Source: Hofstenia miamia (lineage: Eukaryota > Xenacoelomorpha > Acoela). Taken from it: a stretch of 64,000 nt of DNA. Both the position numbers and the translations under genes were made by a program. Under the pieces are notes generated by a model that was not told the origin of the DNA, did not search any database, and worked only from the letters and a program-made list of their open reading frames with translations. This document shows positions 11,488 through 22,583 of this stretch, one piece after another; positions within the stretch are counted from its first letter, which is position 1, and the number at the start of each line of letters is the position of its first letter. The stretch spans positions 860,752-924,751 of the forward strand of contig SCFE01000112.1 in NCBI GenBank assembly GCA_004352715.1, read 5' to 3'.

Positions 11488-12526
11488 AATATATATATAT
11501 ATATATANNNNNNNNNNNNNNNNNNNNNNNNNNNNNNNNNNNNNNNNNNNNNNNNNNNNNNNNNNNNNNNNNNNNNNNNNNNNNNNNNNNNNNNNNNNNN
11601 NNNNNNNNNNNNNNNNNNNNNNNNNNNNNNNNNNNNNNNNNNNNNNNNNNNNNNNNNNNNNNNNNNNNNNNNNNNNNNNNNNNNNNNNNNNNNNNNNNNN
11701 NNNNNNNNNNNNNNNNNNNNNNNNNNNNNNNNNNNNNNNNNNNNNNNNNNNNNNNNNNNNNNNNNNNNNNNNNNNNNNNNNNNNNNNNNNNNNNNNNNNN
11801 NNNNNNNNNNNNNNNNNNNNNNNNNNNNNNNNNNNNNNNNNNNNNNNNNNNNNNNNNNNNNNNNNNNNNNNNNNNNNNNNNNNNNNNNNNNNNNNNNNNN
11901 NNNNNNNNNNNNNNNNNNNNNNNNNNNNNNNNNNNNNNNNNNNNNNNNNNNNNNNNNNNNNNNNNNNNNNNNNNNNNNNNNNNNNNNNNNNNNNNNNNNN
12001 NNNNNNNNNNNNNNNNNNNNNNNNNNNNNNNNNNNNNNNNNNNNNNNNNNNNNNNNNNNNNNNNNNNNNNNNNNNNNNNNNNNNNNNNNNNNNNNNNNNN
12101 NNNNNNNNNNNNNNNNNNNNNNNNNNNNNNNNNNNNNNNNNNNNNNNNNNNNNNNNNNNNNNNNNNNNNNNNNNNNNNNNNNNNNNNNNNNNNNNNNNNN
12201 NNNNNNNNNNNNNNNNNNNNNNNNNNNNNNNNNNNNNNNNNNNNNNNNNNNNNNNNNNNNNNNNNNNNNNNNNNNNNNNNNNNNNNNNNNNNNNNNNNNN
12301 NNNNNNNNNNNNNNNNNNNNNNNNNNNNNNNNNNNNNNNNNNNNNNNNNNNNNNNNNNNNNNNNNNNNNNNNNNNNNNNNNNNNNNNNNNNNNNNNNNNN
12401 NNNNNNNNNNNNNNNNNNNNNNNNNNNNNNNNNNNNNNNNNNNNNNNNNNNNNNNNNNNNNNNNNNNNNNNNNNNNNNNNNNNNNNNNNNNNNNNNNNNN
12501 NNNNNNNTATATATATATATATATAT
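11488..12526. other. 1000-base placeholder gap flanked by (TA)n
   Basis: N runs from 11508 to 12507, exactly 1000 bases, with alternating TA on both sides. The size is probably a placeholder. Long open frames that appear to cross it are artefacts of N translation. Confidence 0.95.
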
Positions 12527-12783
12527 AAACACGAATGCAGGAAATTAACGAATCAAGAGAGTGAATCGAGATTCGCCGACAAATGTTCGAATTCTAGAAA
12601 GCAAAAATTTTCTATTGAAAAAAATTATATAATAAAGGAGATCAATAAAAATCATTGATTATGAAGCTTCCATTATCTTAAATTTGATATTTGGGAATAG
12701 AGAATTAGGAAGATCCTGATTTAAAATTCCAGAAATAAATTTTAGCTTTCACACACTGCATTTTATTATTCATTTCATAACAA

Positions 12784-12886
12784 GTGAGGATTGATGAAAT
12801 AATTACACTAATCAAGAGCCTAAAATGTAATAAGTCGTGCGGCCCCTCGAAAATTCCGATACAATTACTAAAGCTAATGCCAAATA
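12784..12886 (+). pseudogene. LINE reverse transcriptase fragment cut by a mariner insertion
   Basis: The plus-strand frame reads IKSLKCNKSCGPSKIP then LLKLM, the conserved segment upstream of the LINE RT palm (I..LK.NKS.GPD.IP...LK). Right after this, at about 12887, begins a mariner-type end (gttgtcccacaaaatactgc). The LINE piece therefore predates the mariner insertion. Confidence 0.6.
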
Positions 12887-13303
12887 TAGGTTGTCCCACA
12901 AAATACTGCGTTGTTTCTTTTATAGAAAATTTAAAAAGCGTTTTTAGTTCCACAATGTTTATAATATATTTGAGTGGAATGAGTAATAAATATTATATGT
13001 AATGGCAACTGTTATTTAAACAGTTTCTATCATTTTCAACGATTTTGTTGAGATCAACAATCAGTTCCTCCAAAGCCCTACTCATTTGATAACGAATGAA
13101 ATGAGGCATTTGCTCATCCAAAAATGTAACAACATCTTCTGTATCAGATAAATTACCGGTTCGGAGTGATTCTAAACTTGCAGAGATACCAATCACAAAG
13201 ATTAGTGTCCGGTGAATACGGTGGTTGCTTCACCACCCTGATGAAGTTATCTGTTAGATGAGTTGTTGTCGCTATGGAGGTGGGGGGTCTGGCGTTGTCC
13301 TGA
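12887..13303 (-). mobile_element. Mariner-like transposase remnant
   Basis: On the minus strand the C-terminal half of a mariner-type transposase is recognisable. DNARPPTS gives the second catalytic aspartate. PPYSPDTNLCDWYL corresponds to the PPYSPDLAPxDYxLF motif with the third aspartate. After a frame change comes TEDVVTFLDEQMPHF. The terminal repeat lies at about 12887. The N-terminal half falls in the gap 13304-13442 or is missing. At least one frameshift makes this a pseudogene. Confidence 0.6.
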
Positions 13304-13442
13304 NNNNNNNNNNNNNNNNNNNNNNNNNNNNNNNNNNNNNNNNNNNNNNNNNNNNNNNNNNNNNNNNNNNNNNNNNNNNNNNNNNNNNNNNNNNNNNNNN
13401 NNNNNNNNNNNNNNNNNNNNNNNNNNNNNNNNNNNNNNNNNN

Positions 13443-13794
13443 TTTGAAGACTCTGGAAACTTTTATGTGCCCAATATGCAAGAAGGAATTTTATTGCAGC
13501 AGGACAATGCTCCCTGTCACAGATCCCAGCGAAGTATGGAAGCAATAGAAAAACTGGGAATAGCGCTTCTTCCGGGATGGCCAACAAGATCAAATGACAT
13601 CAACATTATTGAAAACGTGGCAAATGCTGAAAGTGAATTTAGATGACCAATATCCAAATCTCGATTCCATTTGGGAGGCCGTTGAGCAAGCCTTTTTTGC
13701 TATACCAGACGAGTACATCCAAGAACTGTTTTCATTTCTTCCCAGAAGAATCAACGATGTCATTAAAGACAAAGGGTACCCCATAAAATACTGA
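13443..13794 (+). pseudogene. Tc1-like transposase C-terminal fragment, frameshifted
   Basis: Plus-strand frames begin at the gap edge. They read LQQDNAPCH (second catalytic Asp), then GWPTRSNDINIIENV with the catalytic Glu, in the usual Tc1 order. A one-step frame change near 13620 is followed by QMLKVNLDDQYPNLD and a C-terminus PRRINDVIKDKGYPIKY with a stop at 13792-13794. The residue usually Pro-Asp in SPDLNPIEN is changed (SNDINIIEN). The N-terminal half is lost in the gap at 13304-13442. Confidence 0.7.
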
Positions 13795-14105
13795 AATTAG
13801 CACTTGTTAAATGTTACTTGCGTTACAATTATGTTATGTTGCTTTTAAATAGATGTTTTTCGCTATAATTTGGTTTTGGACTGTAAATATTCAAATACAA
13901 TTTAATGGAATCAGGAGAGACACAGTCCATTTACTTTTGTTTAGATTGATTCATATATCAATACATCAAATAACCAAGAATAGCTGTAAAAAAATAAAAT
14001 ACAACACCATTTAACATTGAAGATACTGTCAAAAATGGTATTATGAGGTGGCAATTTCCTGATGAGATTAAAAAACGTCAACATCGTGTTCAATACGATT
14101 AGCTG
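13795..14105. other. AT-rich DNA, no feature recognised
   Basis: It lies between the Tc1 fragment and the LINE copy. Nothing was recognised. Confidence 0.35.
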
Positions 14106-15554
14106 TCATGGGAAAAGGGTAGACCTAGAAAAATTGTGTTTAGTTCGAAAAGAATGTTTCTTTGAAATATTTAGGACCCATTTTAAGTGGATATCGAGTT
14201 TTCTATAAAAACAGTTTAGATCCGCAAATAATATATTTGCATAACTTAGGTGACCCACTGTAAATAAATGTAAAAATTTAATTATAGCACATACTGGTAA
14301 TTGCATTATCATTGACACTTTTTATAGTCAGTTTTCAGATTTGCATTAATGTGACTTTCGAAATTGGGCTTCGAGTAAGAAATAGTCTTAAATACTTAAA
14401 ATTGTCTACAGTTGAAAGCTTAACATTATTGAAATTCAGAGTTAAAGTTGAAGCATCGTAATTAGACGTATGGGGTTGCAAACTGATTTACTTTTTATTT
14501 TTGAGTCACATGCATGTTGAAATACGTTGACAATTTGTTGCAATTATGTGCTACAGATTCAATTGCTGAAAGCATCGAAATATTATCATTGGATATGAAG
14601 GTGCCATTGGCATATTAAATTATAAATTACAATCAGTTAGCGTATGCTTGTCGTTTACATACATTCTGAAAAGGGACCTACCATTGTTCCCTGCGAGACG
14701 CCATTGTTAACAGGATTTTCTTTGAATTTCTGAAATCTGTTTCAAATAGCTTATCAAACTTCTTCTACTGTTTGAAAATCTCATGTTGGATAACCTTTTT
14801 AATAATGTCATGATCAATAGAATCGAAAGCTTTAGAAAGATCTAAGCAGGCAACAGCTATGAACATATTTGCAACCAATGATCATCTCCATTTTTCTGTA
14901 GCATTTAATAAGGCATCAGTAATTGAAAAATGTTTATGAAATCCAAATTGAGTTTTTGATAGCAGGTTGTAAATATTGAGATGCTCCGCTATTTGGTTAT
15001 GTAGTAATCGCTCGAATACTTTGCTTATTGGAGAACTAATTGAAATTGGTCAATAATTTTAGGCATGAGACGGATCGTTTTTTTTTTAAATAGGAGTGAT
15101 ATGAGCAAGTTTTAAATAATCCGGAAAGTAATTATTTTTTATGCGATCGCTTAATATATAATTTAGGGGACTGGCTATAATAACTGCAGTGATTTTAAGT
15201 GTCCAAGAAGGAATAATAGAATGTCCGCTTGATTGGTTGGACTTAAGCTTGAGAATTGCTTTTAAAGTTTCACAACTTGTAGTAAAACGGAAACAAAATT
15301 CAGGGTTAAACAAATTCGGTGGTTTGCTTTCATTCTTAACGATTGGGCATTGAATTTTCCTACGTTAATAAAAGTTTTGTTTAATTCACTAGAAATTTAG
15401 ATTTTTTACTATTACTGTTTTCATGAATTACCTTCCATTTTGCTTTTTGATTTGGCAAACGAGCGTGTTCATTTCTAATGCATTCGCTATACACCGTGTG
15501 ATTTTGAATGTTGGAGACATTTCTAGCTTTTTTATATGAAGGAAAATTACTGAA
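14106..15554 (-). pseudogene. CR1/Jockey-type LINE, decayed, running into a gap
   Basis: On the minus strand, pieces of one LINE ORF2 follow in order from high to low coordinates. They are RLPNQKAKWKVIHENSNSKK (about 15420-15470), an RT N-terminal piece FCFRFTTSCETLKAILKLKS (about 15240-15300), LKLAHITPI (about 15090), palm remnants, and the C-terminal YANILFADLNCFYRKLDIH (about 14180-14240). Stops and frameshifts interrupt it. It closely matches the plus-strand copy at 44767-45650, and the intact copy at 51001-52848 is a relative. The 5' side enters the gap at 15555. Confidence 0.7.
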
Positions 15555-16554
15555 NNNNNNNNNNNNNNNNNNNNNNNNNNNNNNNNNNNNNNNNNNNNNN
15601 NNNNNNNNNNNNNNNNNNNNNNNNNNNNNNNNNNNNNNNNNNNNNNNNNNNNNNNNNNNNNNNNNNNNNNNNNNNNNNNNNNNNNNNNNNNNNNNNNNNN
15701 NNNNNNNNNNNNNNNNNNNNNNNNNNNNNNNNNNNNNNNNNNNNNNNNNNNNNNNNNNNNNNNNNNNNNNNNNNNNNNNNNNNNNNNNNNNNNNNNNNNN
15801 NNNNNNNNNNNNNNNNNNNNNNNNNNNNNNNNNNNNNNNNNNNNNNNNNNNNNNNNNNNNNNNNNNNNNNNNNNNNNNNNNNNNNNNNNNNNNNNNNNNN
15901 NNNNNNNNNNNNNNNNNNNNNNNNNNNNNNNNNNNNNNNNNNNNNNNNNNNNNNNNNNNNNNNNNNNNNNNNNNNNNNNNNNNNNNNNNNNNNNNNNNNN
16001 NNNNNNNNNNNNNNNNNNNNNNNNNNNNNNNNNNNNNNNNNNNNNNNNNNNNNNNNNNNNNNNNNNNNNNNNNNNNNNNNNNNNNNNNNNNNNNNNNNNN
16101 NNNNNNNNNNNNNNNNNNNNNNNNNNNNNNNNNNNNNNNNNNNNNNNNNNNNNNNNNNNNNNNNNNNNNNNNNNNNNNNNNNNNNNNNNNNNNNNNNNNN
16201 NNNNNNNNNNNNNNNNNNNNNNNNNNNNNNNNNNNNNNNNNNNNNNNNNNNNNNNNNNNNNNNNNNNNNNNNNNNNNNNNNNNNNNNNNNNNNNNNNNNN
16301 NNNNNNNNNNNNNNNNNNNNNNNNNNNNNNNNNNNNNNNNNNNNNNNNNNNNNNNNNNNNNNNNNNNNNNNNNNNNNNNNNNNNNNNNNNNNNNNNNNNN
16401 NNNNNNNNNNNNNNNNNNNNNNNNNNNNNNNNNNNNNNNNNNNNNNNNNNNNNNNNNNNNNNNNNNNNNNNNNNNNNNNNNNNNNNNNNNNNNNNNNNNN
16501 NNNNNNNNNNNNNNNNNNNNNNNNNNNNNNNNNNNNNNNNNNNNNNNNNNNNNN
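15555..16554. other. 1000-base placeholder gap
   Basis: It is exactly 1000 N, so true length is unknown. The upstream part of the LINE at 14106-15554 probably lies in it. Confidence 0.95.
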
Positions 16555-16660
16555 ATACAGTATTGTCTAATCACAAAAAATAAATATAATAAATTTAATG
16601 AATTAGAAATAAATAGTGCTTCTGCTGGATTGGGATTCACTAAATAATTCTGTAAAGTAC

Positions 16661-16732
16661 CTTTCATTGGATTTAGACTTCCTTGGATCTCCATTTCATT
16701 CGATCCTGCAGTTCTGATATGCGGTTGCGCAC
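16661..16732 (-). CDS. Internal exon of an unrecognised minus-strand gene
   Basis: On the minus strand a 72-base exon lies between the acceptor tattttag (16733-16740) and the donor AAAG/gtactt (16655-16660). Its single open frame reads AQPHIRTAGSNEMEIQGSLN then PMK. It enters with one base carried over and leaves with one base (G). That base completes a codon with the first two bases (AT) of the exon at 6077-6200, so the two exons can join in frame. Composition is less AT-rich than the flanks. No family is recognised. Confidence 0.45.
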
Positions 16733-17055
16733 CTAAAATATATGTCATAAGCATTTAATTTATTAAAAAATTATACTTGAAAGAGGGGTATTTTGAATGG
16801 GCGTCCATTCGAGATTGCTATTGAATGATTCATTTACTGTTACTAAAATACAACAATATCTAATTTTAGAAAGAATTTTATTATGTGGAAGCGAATCACC
16901 ATGCCTCTGCATTTGAATTATTATTATTTAAAATGTTTAACAGCGCTGTTATTGCATTATGAGAGACACCATATTTAATTCCTCAGCATCTTAACTGAGT
17001 TGAAATGCACTCTTCCTGAGATCCTACATTAAAGTTGACAAATTTTATCTTTACA

Positions 17056-17536
17056 ATTTTTAAGAAATTAGATTTTTTGCTATGAATAATAAATGCAATA
17101 TAACTAGAGAAAATATATCAACTTTGATAAGGTATAGGACACTCTTCTACATCACTTTCATCAGTAGAAGCATCTTCAGATATAGAATCGCTTGATGCAT
17201 CATAATCATTACGATTATGAGAAATGGTAGATCCCATTAATCTTGAAACCTCACGACGAATTCGCCGGTACTGTGTTGNATTTTTAAGAAATTAGATTTT
17301 TTGCTATGAATAATAAATGCAATATAACTAGAGAAAATATATCAACTTTGGTAAGTTATAGGACACTCTTCTACATCACTTTCATCAGTAGAAGCATCTT
17401 CAGATATAGAATCGCTTGATGCATCATAATCATTACGATTATGAGAAATGGTAGATCCCATTAATCTTGAAACCTCACGGCGAATTCGCTGGTACTGTGT
17501 TGATCGGCAGGCCATTATATAATCTGTATAAAACAA
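17056..17536 (-). repeat. Unmerged haplotype duplication (about 223 bp x2) carrying a short acidic ORF
   Basis: Bases 17056-17278 recur at 17280-17502 across a single N (17279) with only about four substitutions, as expected for two alleles at a contig join. The second copy holds a complete minus-strand frame, 17342-17536, of 64 codons. It begins MACRSTQYQRIRREVSRL and continues with a Ser/Asp/Glu-rich tail. The start resembles N-termini of some DNA-transposon proteins, but it could be a 5' exon of the minus-strand gene next to it (16661-16732). Function is unknown. Confidence 0.55.
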
Positions 17537-18640
17537 TGCTAAATTAATTCGGAAATGTTTAATGAAATAAGTATGGATAATAAGTCGAGAATTGCTCTGC
17601 CAAGAAAATGCTCGACCTGACTACATCTGAGTAAATATGAGCTACTAGCTTAAGATTTTAATAATAAAATAATAATTAAGTGTGGGTTATATTCTTATAT
17701 TTTATTGATTTACTAATACAGAAATAGGTTGCATTTTGGTTATTTTGGTATGCGGAAAAAGAACCATATTTACCGAAAATCAATGTAAATGCTAAGGGGA
17801 AGAGTGACGTACTGTAATAAGAATGCCATGTGACTTTGCTATCCCAGTTGATTATTCGATGAAATAATTAGTAAGATTAATTTAAAAATTTTAATTAAAA
17901 CAATTTAATACAACTAAATAAATAAAGCCCATGTATAAAAAATATAAGTAATTAACATTATAGTTGTAGTAAATTAAGCATACCATTGCGTGAAGAAAAT
18001 AAAAATTAATTGTAATCCAGAGTTTAAGATGTAATACAATCCTTTGTATCACACCAATGAACCTTAATAAGTTACATTAGCGCGCATCTAGGAGGGCTAT
18101 ATAGTAAAGCACACAATTACCTAACCATACCCATTGAGAACCTTGATAAACAATATTGTTTTGATTTGCATTGCACATTAAAAATGACTAATTTAAATGA
18201 AATTCGAAAGCTTTGGTTGGCAATCTGTGGTAGTAGCAACGGTTGTATTTACAACGCTGTGGGAAACCATTTATTAAATGACTTTGTTGGCACAAAGTGG
18301 TATTATAGTTGGCTACCCAACCGTTGTATTGCCTTTTTTTTTATTTTTTTAAGCACCACACGCCTCAACCAGACACAACATGTATGTACAATATGTACAA
18401 CTATTTACAACAGGAATAAAGTGATATTAGGACAAACTGAATACGAGAATCTTACCGTAAAGAGATCTAAAAGAGGAAAGAAAAATGACAGAAATTGATA
18501 CACACTAAGCTAATGTAAACAGAAACAAACTCACACGAGTACTTACTTTAAAAGAGGCGAGATAAAAAAAAACGACAACAAATGGACACGTATCTAAAAA
18601 AGGGTGTTTAGTAAAATATATATGTACAATATTCTTAAAT
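17537..18640. other. AT-rich DNA, no convincing gene
   Basis: A 110-codon plus frame (18166-18498) is Cys-poor, has no family resemblance and spans T-rich tracts. I regard it as chance. Confidence 0.35.
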
Positions 18641-18643
18641 ATA

Positions 18644-18955
18644 TTAAAAATCTTTGGGGGAGGCTATAGATTTTACAATGTAATTAATGACAGCACTAAG
18701 GTTTGTAGATGTTAATATATCTGCCATGCAATCAAATTCAGCAGGCTTCTCTCTTGTTCTCCTTTGACAATGAAAAATTAGATGTTTAGGATTTTCGTTC
18801 TCAACTTTACATAGCCTACATAATGGTGTCTCTATTAGCCTGGAGTAGTAGAATTTATCTCTATTGATGAGTCTGTTATATAGAACCTTATACATTAAAG
18901 TTTTGTAGTATGGGCGGATCTTTGCACACCTTATCTTATTGACTATGTTGATCAA
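18644..18955 (-). pseudogene. LINE ORF2 C-terminus with CCHC zinc-binding motif
   Basis: The minus-strand frame of 103 codons begins at the gap edge. It carries CRLCKVENENPKHLIFHC, a CX2CX8HX4C motif typical of the C-terminal region of I/R1/Jockey-type LINE proteins. Before it come RPYYKTLMYKVLYNRLINR and FYYSRLIETPL. The intact LINE at 51001-52848 lacks this motif, so this is a different LINE family. The rest of the element should lie in the gap at 18956-19616. Confidence 0.65.
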
Positions 18956-19640
18956 NNNNNNNNNNNNNNNNNNNNNNNNNNNNNNNNNNNNNNNNNNNNN
19001 NNNNNNNNNNNNNNNNNNNNNNNNNNNNNNNNNNNNNNNNNNNNNNNNNNNNNNNNNNNNNNNNNNNNNNNNNNNNNNNNNNNNNNNNNNNNNNNNNNNN
19101 NNNNNNNNNNNNNNNNNNNNNNNNNNNNNNNNNNNNNNNNNNNNNNNNNNNNNNNNNNNNNNNNNNNNNNNNNNNNNNNNNNNNNNNNNNNNNNNNNNNN
19201 NNNNNNNNNNNNNNNNNNNNNNNNNNNNNNNNNNNNNNNNNNNNNNNNNNNNNNNNNNNNNNNNNNNNNNNNNNNNNNNNNNNNNNNNNNNNNNNNNNNN
19301 NNNNNNNNNNNNNNNNNNNNNNNNNNNNNNNNNNNNNNNNNNNNNNNNNNNNNNNNNNNNNNNNNNNNNNNNNNNNNNNNNNNNNNNNNNNNNNNNNNNN
19401 NNNNNNNNNNNNNNNNNNNNNNNNNNNNNNNNNNNNNNNNNNNNNNNNNNNNNNNNNNNNNNNNNNNNNNNNNNNNNNNNNNNNNNNNNNNNNNNNNNNN
19501 NNNNNNNNNNNNNNNNNNNNNNNNNNNNNNNNNNNNNNNNNNNNNNNNNNNNNNNNNNNNNNNNNNNNNNNNNNNNNNNNNNNNNNNNNNNNNNNNNNNN
19601 NNNNNNNNNNNNNNNNTATATATATATATATATATATATA
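18956..19640. other. Gap (661 N) followed by (TA)n
   Basis: N spans 18956-19616, then a (TA)n tract runs to about 19639. Confidence 0.95.
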
Positions 19641-20080
19641 ACTTTACTAGAAAGAATAATAATGCTTCTGGAATCAGAAATTGACTACATATTTCAGTAA
19701 GATTTAAGTGAATCATAAATAATTGGCAATCGATTTGTAAAGTATTCAACAGGTTAATTAATTTCCAATTATTGCAATAATTGCAACATTAATTTAATAT
19801 TGTCTACCCCTGTAGACATAGAATAAAGCCAATACATATTATATACTATGATTATTATAGGTAGGGCAGTGAGCAGGGTTTTACACCAGGGGAATATCTC
19901 CGCCATAAGTAAGCAAAAGTGGGCCTAAGCCCCTCAAATTCTTTGAAAATATTGATGAATTCGACGCTAAGAAATGCATTTCACCACCTTAGTTTATAAT
20001 TTTTTAATATTTCTTACCGAAATTTTTTTACTTAACCAGTCAATGGCAATTTTGAAAATCTGACTGAAAGACATTCCCCC
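19641..20080. other. AT-rich DNA, no gene recognised
   Basis: Nothing is recognised up to a TE-like end: the sequence ccccccttgcttacgccagt at about 20078-20097, in reverse ACTGGCGTAAGCAAGGGGGG, resembles hAT-type termini. No matching left end with a target duplication was found. Confidence 0.3.
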
Positions 20081-20140
20081 CTTGCTTACGCCAGTGGTTA
20101 CAGGCAAATATTTCATGAGGAATGCAAGCAGCTCTGCTCT

Positions 20141-20330
20141 GTTGAGGGGGGGGACGTTCCCCCAGTNNNNNNNNNNNNNNNNNNNNNNNNNNNNNNNNNN
20201 NNNNNNNNNNNNNNNNNNNNNNNNNNNNNNNNNNNNNNNNNNNNNNNNNNNNNNNNNNNNNNNNNNNNNNNNNNNNNNNNNGGGGGGGGACGTTCCCCCA
20301 GTTCCCCCCCCCTCTGGGTGCGCCTCTGAC
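20141..20330. repeat. G/C-rich repeat interrupted by a gap
   Basis: The block gggggggacgttcccccagt stands at both edges of the gap 20167-20281. The contig ends therefore overlap or the motif is tandemly repeated. The right flank ctctgggtgcgcctctgac looks like a transposon terminus (reverse: CAGAGGCGCACCCAGAG). Homopolymer runs of G and C explain the failed assembly. Confidence 0.6.
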
Positions 20331-20756
20331 TACTTGAGAGTTCGTATGTCATATGTTTTGGGTGTTTACACGCTACATATGTTTTGAGATAATTGGAGAC
20401 AAATCTGTCTTATGTCACGTGTAAACAGGGTATAAGGTTGAGAGAAATGAAAAAGTTCTCCTTTAAGAAAAATTAAATTTGTGGAGAGGATATTAAATTG
20501 CAGCGATTCGAACACGTTCCTGATGATCGATTCATTGGTAAAATAAATAGTCTCTATTGCATAACTTGCTTTCAGTAAATACCAAAATAAATCTAAATGA
20601 TAGAATTAATATAAAGAATTTATTTTATATGAAATTACATCTGCGTTAAATCTTAGCTTACACAAACATTGAGGAATTATTTTATACAAGGGTCTATAGA
20701 ATATTGTAATATTGTATACGTAGCTTAAAAGGAAGACATTATTATCCCTATATAAA

Positions 20757-21190
20757 TTGAAATCTCATAAAAAACTGATTCTTATTTCTCCTGATCTATC
20801 AGCCTCTGAGGTTAATCAAGAGAGACAATGTCTCAAACAGAGACGCGAACTTATAAACGAAGGTATTAACTCAAAATATATACGAATTCGTAATTTAAAA
20901 TTGCAAGTATATGAAAATGGCAAGTGGAATACCAAATGATTAGAAAAAAGAAACGCGAGCACTAAAGAAACCAAATGCCAATCATTATATTTTAAATGAC
21001 TTACTTCACAATAAAATCGATTTATTACTGAAACGTGGCTTAATAGTGGCATAGAATATTGTGTTGTTATCATTCATGGATACAAATTAATCCGAAAAAA
21101 TAGATCATGCTCTAATTGACTTAAAGCCAAGGGAGATGGAATATGCGTTTATTTTAGTCAACTATAAACTATAAGCCGTGAATATTGTTA
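20757..21190 (+). pseudogene. LINE 5' fragment (ORF1 tail and endonuclease start)
   Basis: A 60-codon plus frame (20757-20939) reads LILISPDLSASEVNQERQ then KQRRELINEGINSKYIRIRN, like the basic C-terminal segment of many LINE ORF1 proteins. About 80 bases on, frames give FITETWLNSGIEYCVVIIHG then YKLIRKNR, the ITETWL...GY...R.DR motif of apurinic-type endonuclease domains. A stop lies between, and frames break soon after. This is a dead 5' LINE remnant. Confidence 0.55.
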
Positions 21191-21196
21191 GTGACA

Positions 21197-21482
21197 CTAG
21201 CCTTGAAATATGTTTGTGTTTGATGGACTCATCACCAATCTATATTTATTGTGTAGTGATATTATCCTCCCAACGTGAGGAAGAAACTGGAAATGAATGC
21301 CACATGTTAGTAAATTCATTAACTCTGCATCAATACTTCCATTAGTTACCAATATGAAATCATTATCTTTTGCGACAACTTCTGTCCAACGACTGATGCC
21401 AACAATACCGCGCTCAAGGGCGTCAATAGCTGCTTGGGATAAGTCCATTCCTGCCGTCTGAAGATAGTTTGAAATTGGCAAG
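21197..21482 (-). CDS. Possible exon, unrecognised
   Basis: The minus strand reads open from an acceptor-like atgaattcag (21483-21492). The frame includes GMDLSQAAIDALERGIVGIS and TEVVAKDNDFILVTNGSIDA, with mixed codon use more like coding DNA than the flanks. No clear donor is seen and I recognise no family. It may be a real exon of a long-intron gene or a relic of a mobile element. Confidence 0.25.
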
Positions 21483-21520
21483 CTGAATTCATAAATTCTC
21501 AAGTAGGCGAATACAATCAA

Positions 21521-22557
21521 AGTTGTCTCATATTTGACCCATGAAAATGGCTGTATAAATTTAGCTGACTTCTAGCACACGAGCCCCATCTTGGCTGGCC
21601 AATCATGCTAAACTTTTTCAGTTTTCAGGTCCAGCTAAAAAGGAGAAACCTACGTTTTTTATAAATAAAATATCTTAGATTGTGGGTTTTAAATGTTATA
21701 CTTTTCAAAACATTTCACCAAACTATTAAGATAAATTGTATTTACTTTTCTTAAAAAACGTTGATTGTATTGCAAAGCAAACATGTTTTGTAATAAACCT
21801 GACTTTTTCATTCATTTTCTTTGTAAAACTACACAGTACCTAAGCTTTCTGTTCCGGGTTTTCTCGCTGTTTCATGCTGGTAGCTAATAAACAGTGAAAC
21901 TTTATCGGTATTCAAATCTATTAATTATATACTTCTTTTCACTAAAGGCAAAAAGGCTGTTTAGAACTTATTTGCACTACTTATCCATATAAGCCACTGA
22001 GTGAATAATACTTCCATCATGTATTGGTGACAACTACATTTCTTTTGCTCCTTCTGTGGGTGGTACCAGGTTTCACCATAGGACTCTGAAAAACTTGTTC
22101 TTGCCAAATATCAAAGTGATATTTTCAAATACAACACTATTAGTCTAAATATGTAACCATGACTGGTTTTTGGAAGCCGGTATTAAGGGTTTTAAGCACC
22201 GCACGGCACGGATTTTCTAAAGTATTGTGTTATCACGCACGATTTAACGTGTTCACTCGCACAGTTCGTTATAATTTCCAACCTTTCAATCAAGCGCATT
22301 TCTTCTCTATCAAATAAAATGATCAAAGCAAGTATATTGATTCGTACGTATAAACACCTAACGAAAATATAAATGTATAAACCACAATTTCCATGCTGTT
22401 TACTTTAGATAAACTAATAACAATCGATCTCTTCATTGCCATGACAATTCCCGCAGATTAAACCAAAGATGGACATGGGAAAATTTCTAAGATCCTTACA
22501 AAAGCATTTGTTTAATTATTCAGTTTGCTAGAACAAAGTTGGTTAGGGTATTTACAG
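21521..22557. other. AT-rich DNA, no gene recognised
   Basis: Nothing could be supported on either strand. Confidence 0.35.
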
Positions 22558-22583
22558 GGCCATCTTTAATATTAAAGATGGCC
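22558..22583. repeat. 26-bp perfect palindrome
   Basis: GGCCATCTTT, AATATT, AAAGATGGCC read the same on both strands with no loop. It could be the centre of a decayed fold-back element or a chance structure. No larger inverted repeat extends from it. Confidence 0.8.

Noticed and set aside
11417-12658. 413-codon frame and its minus-strand partner across the gap
   Set aside because: Almost entirely translated N plus TA repeat. No real coding sequence. The same holds for frames over the gaps at 13304, 15555, 18956, 20167, 39102 and 42456.
18166-18498. 110-codon plus-strand frame
   Set aside because: T-rich low-complexity stretch, no homology, no splice context.
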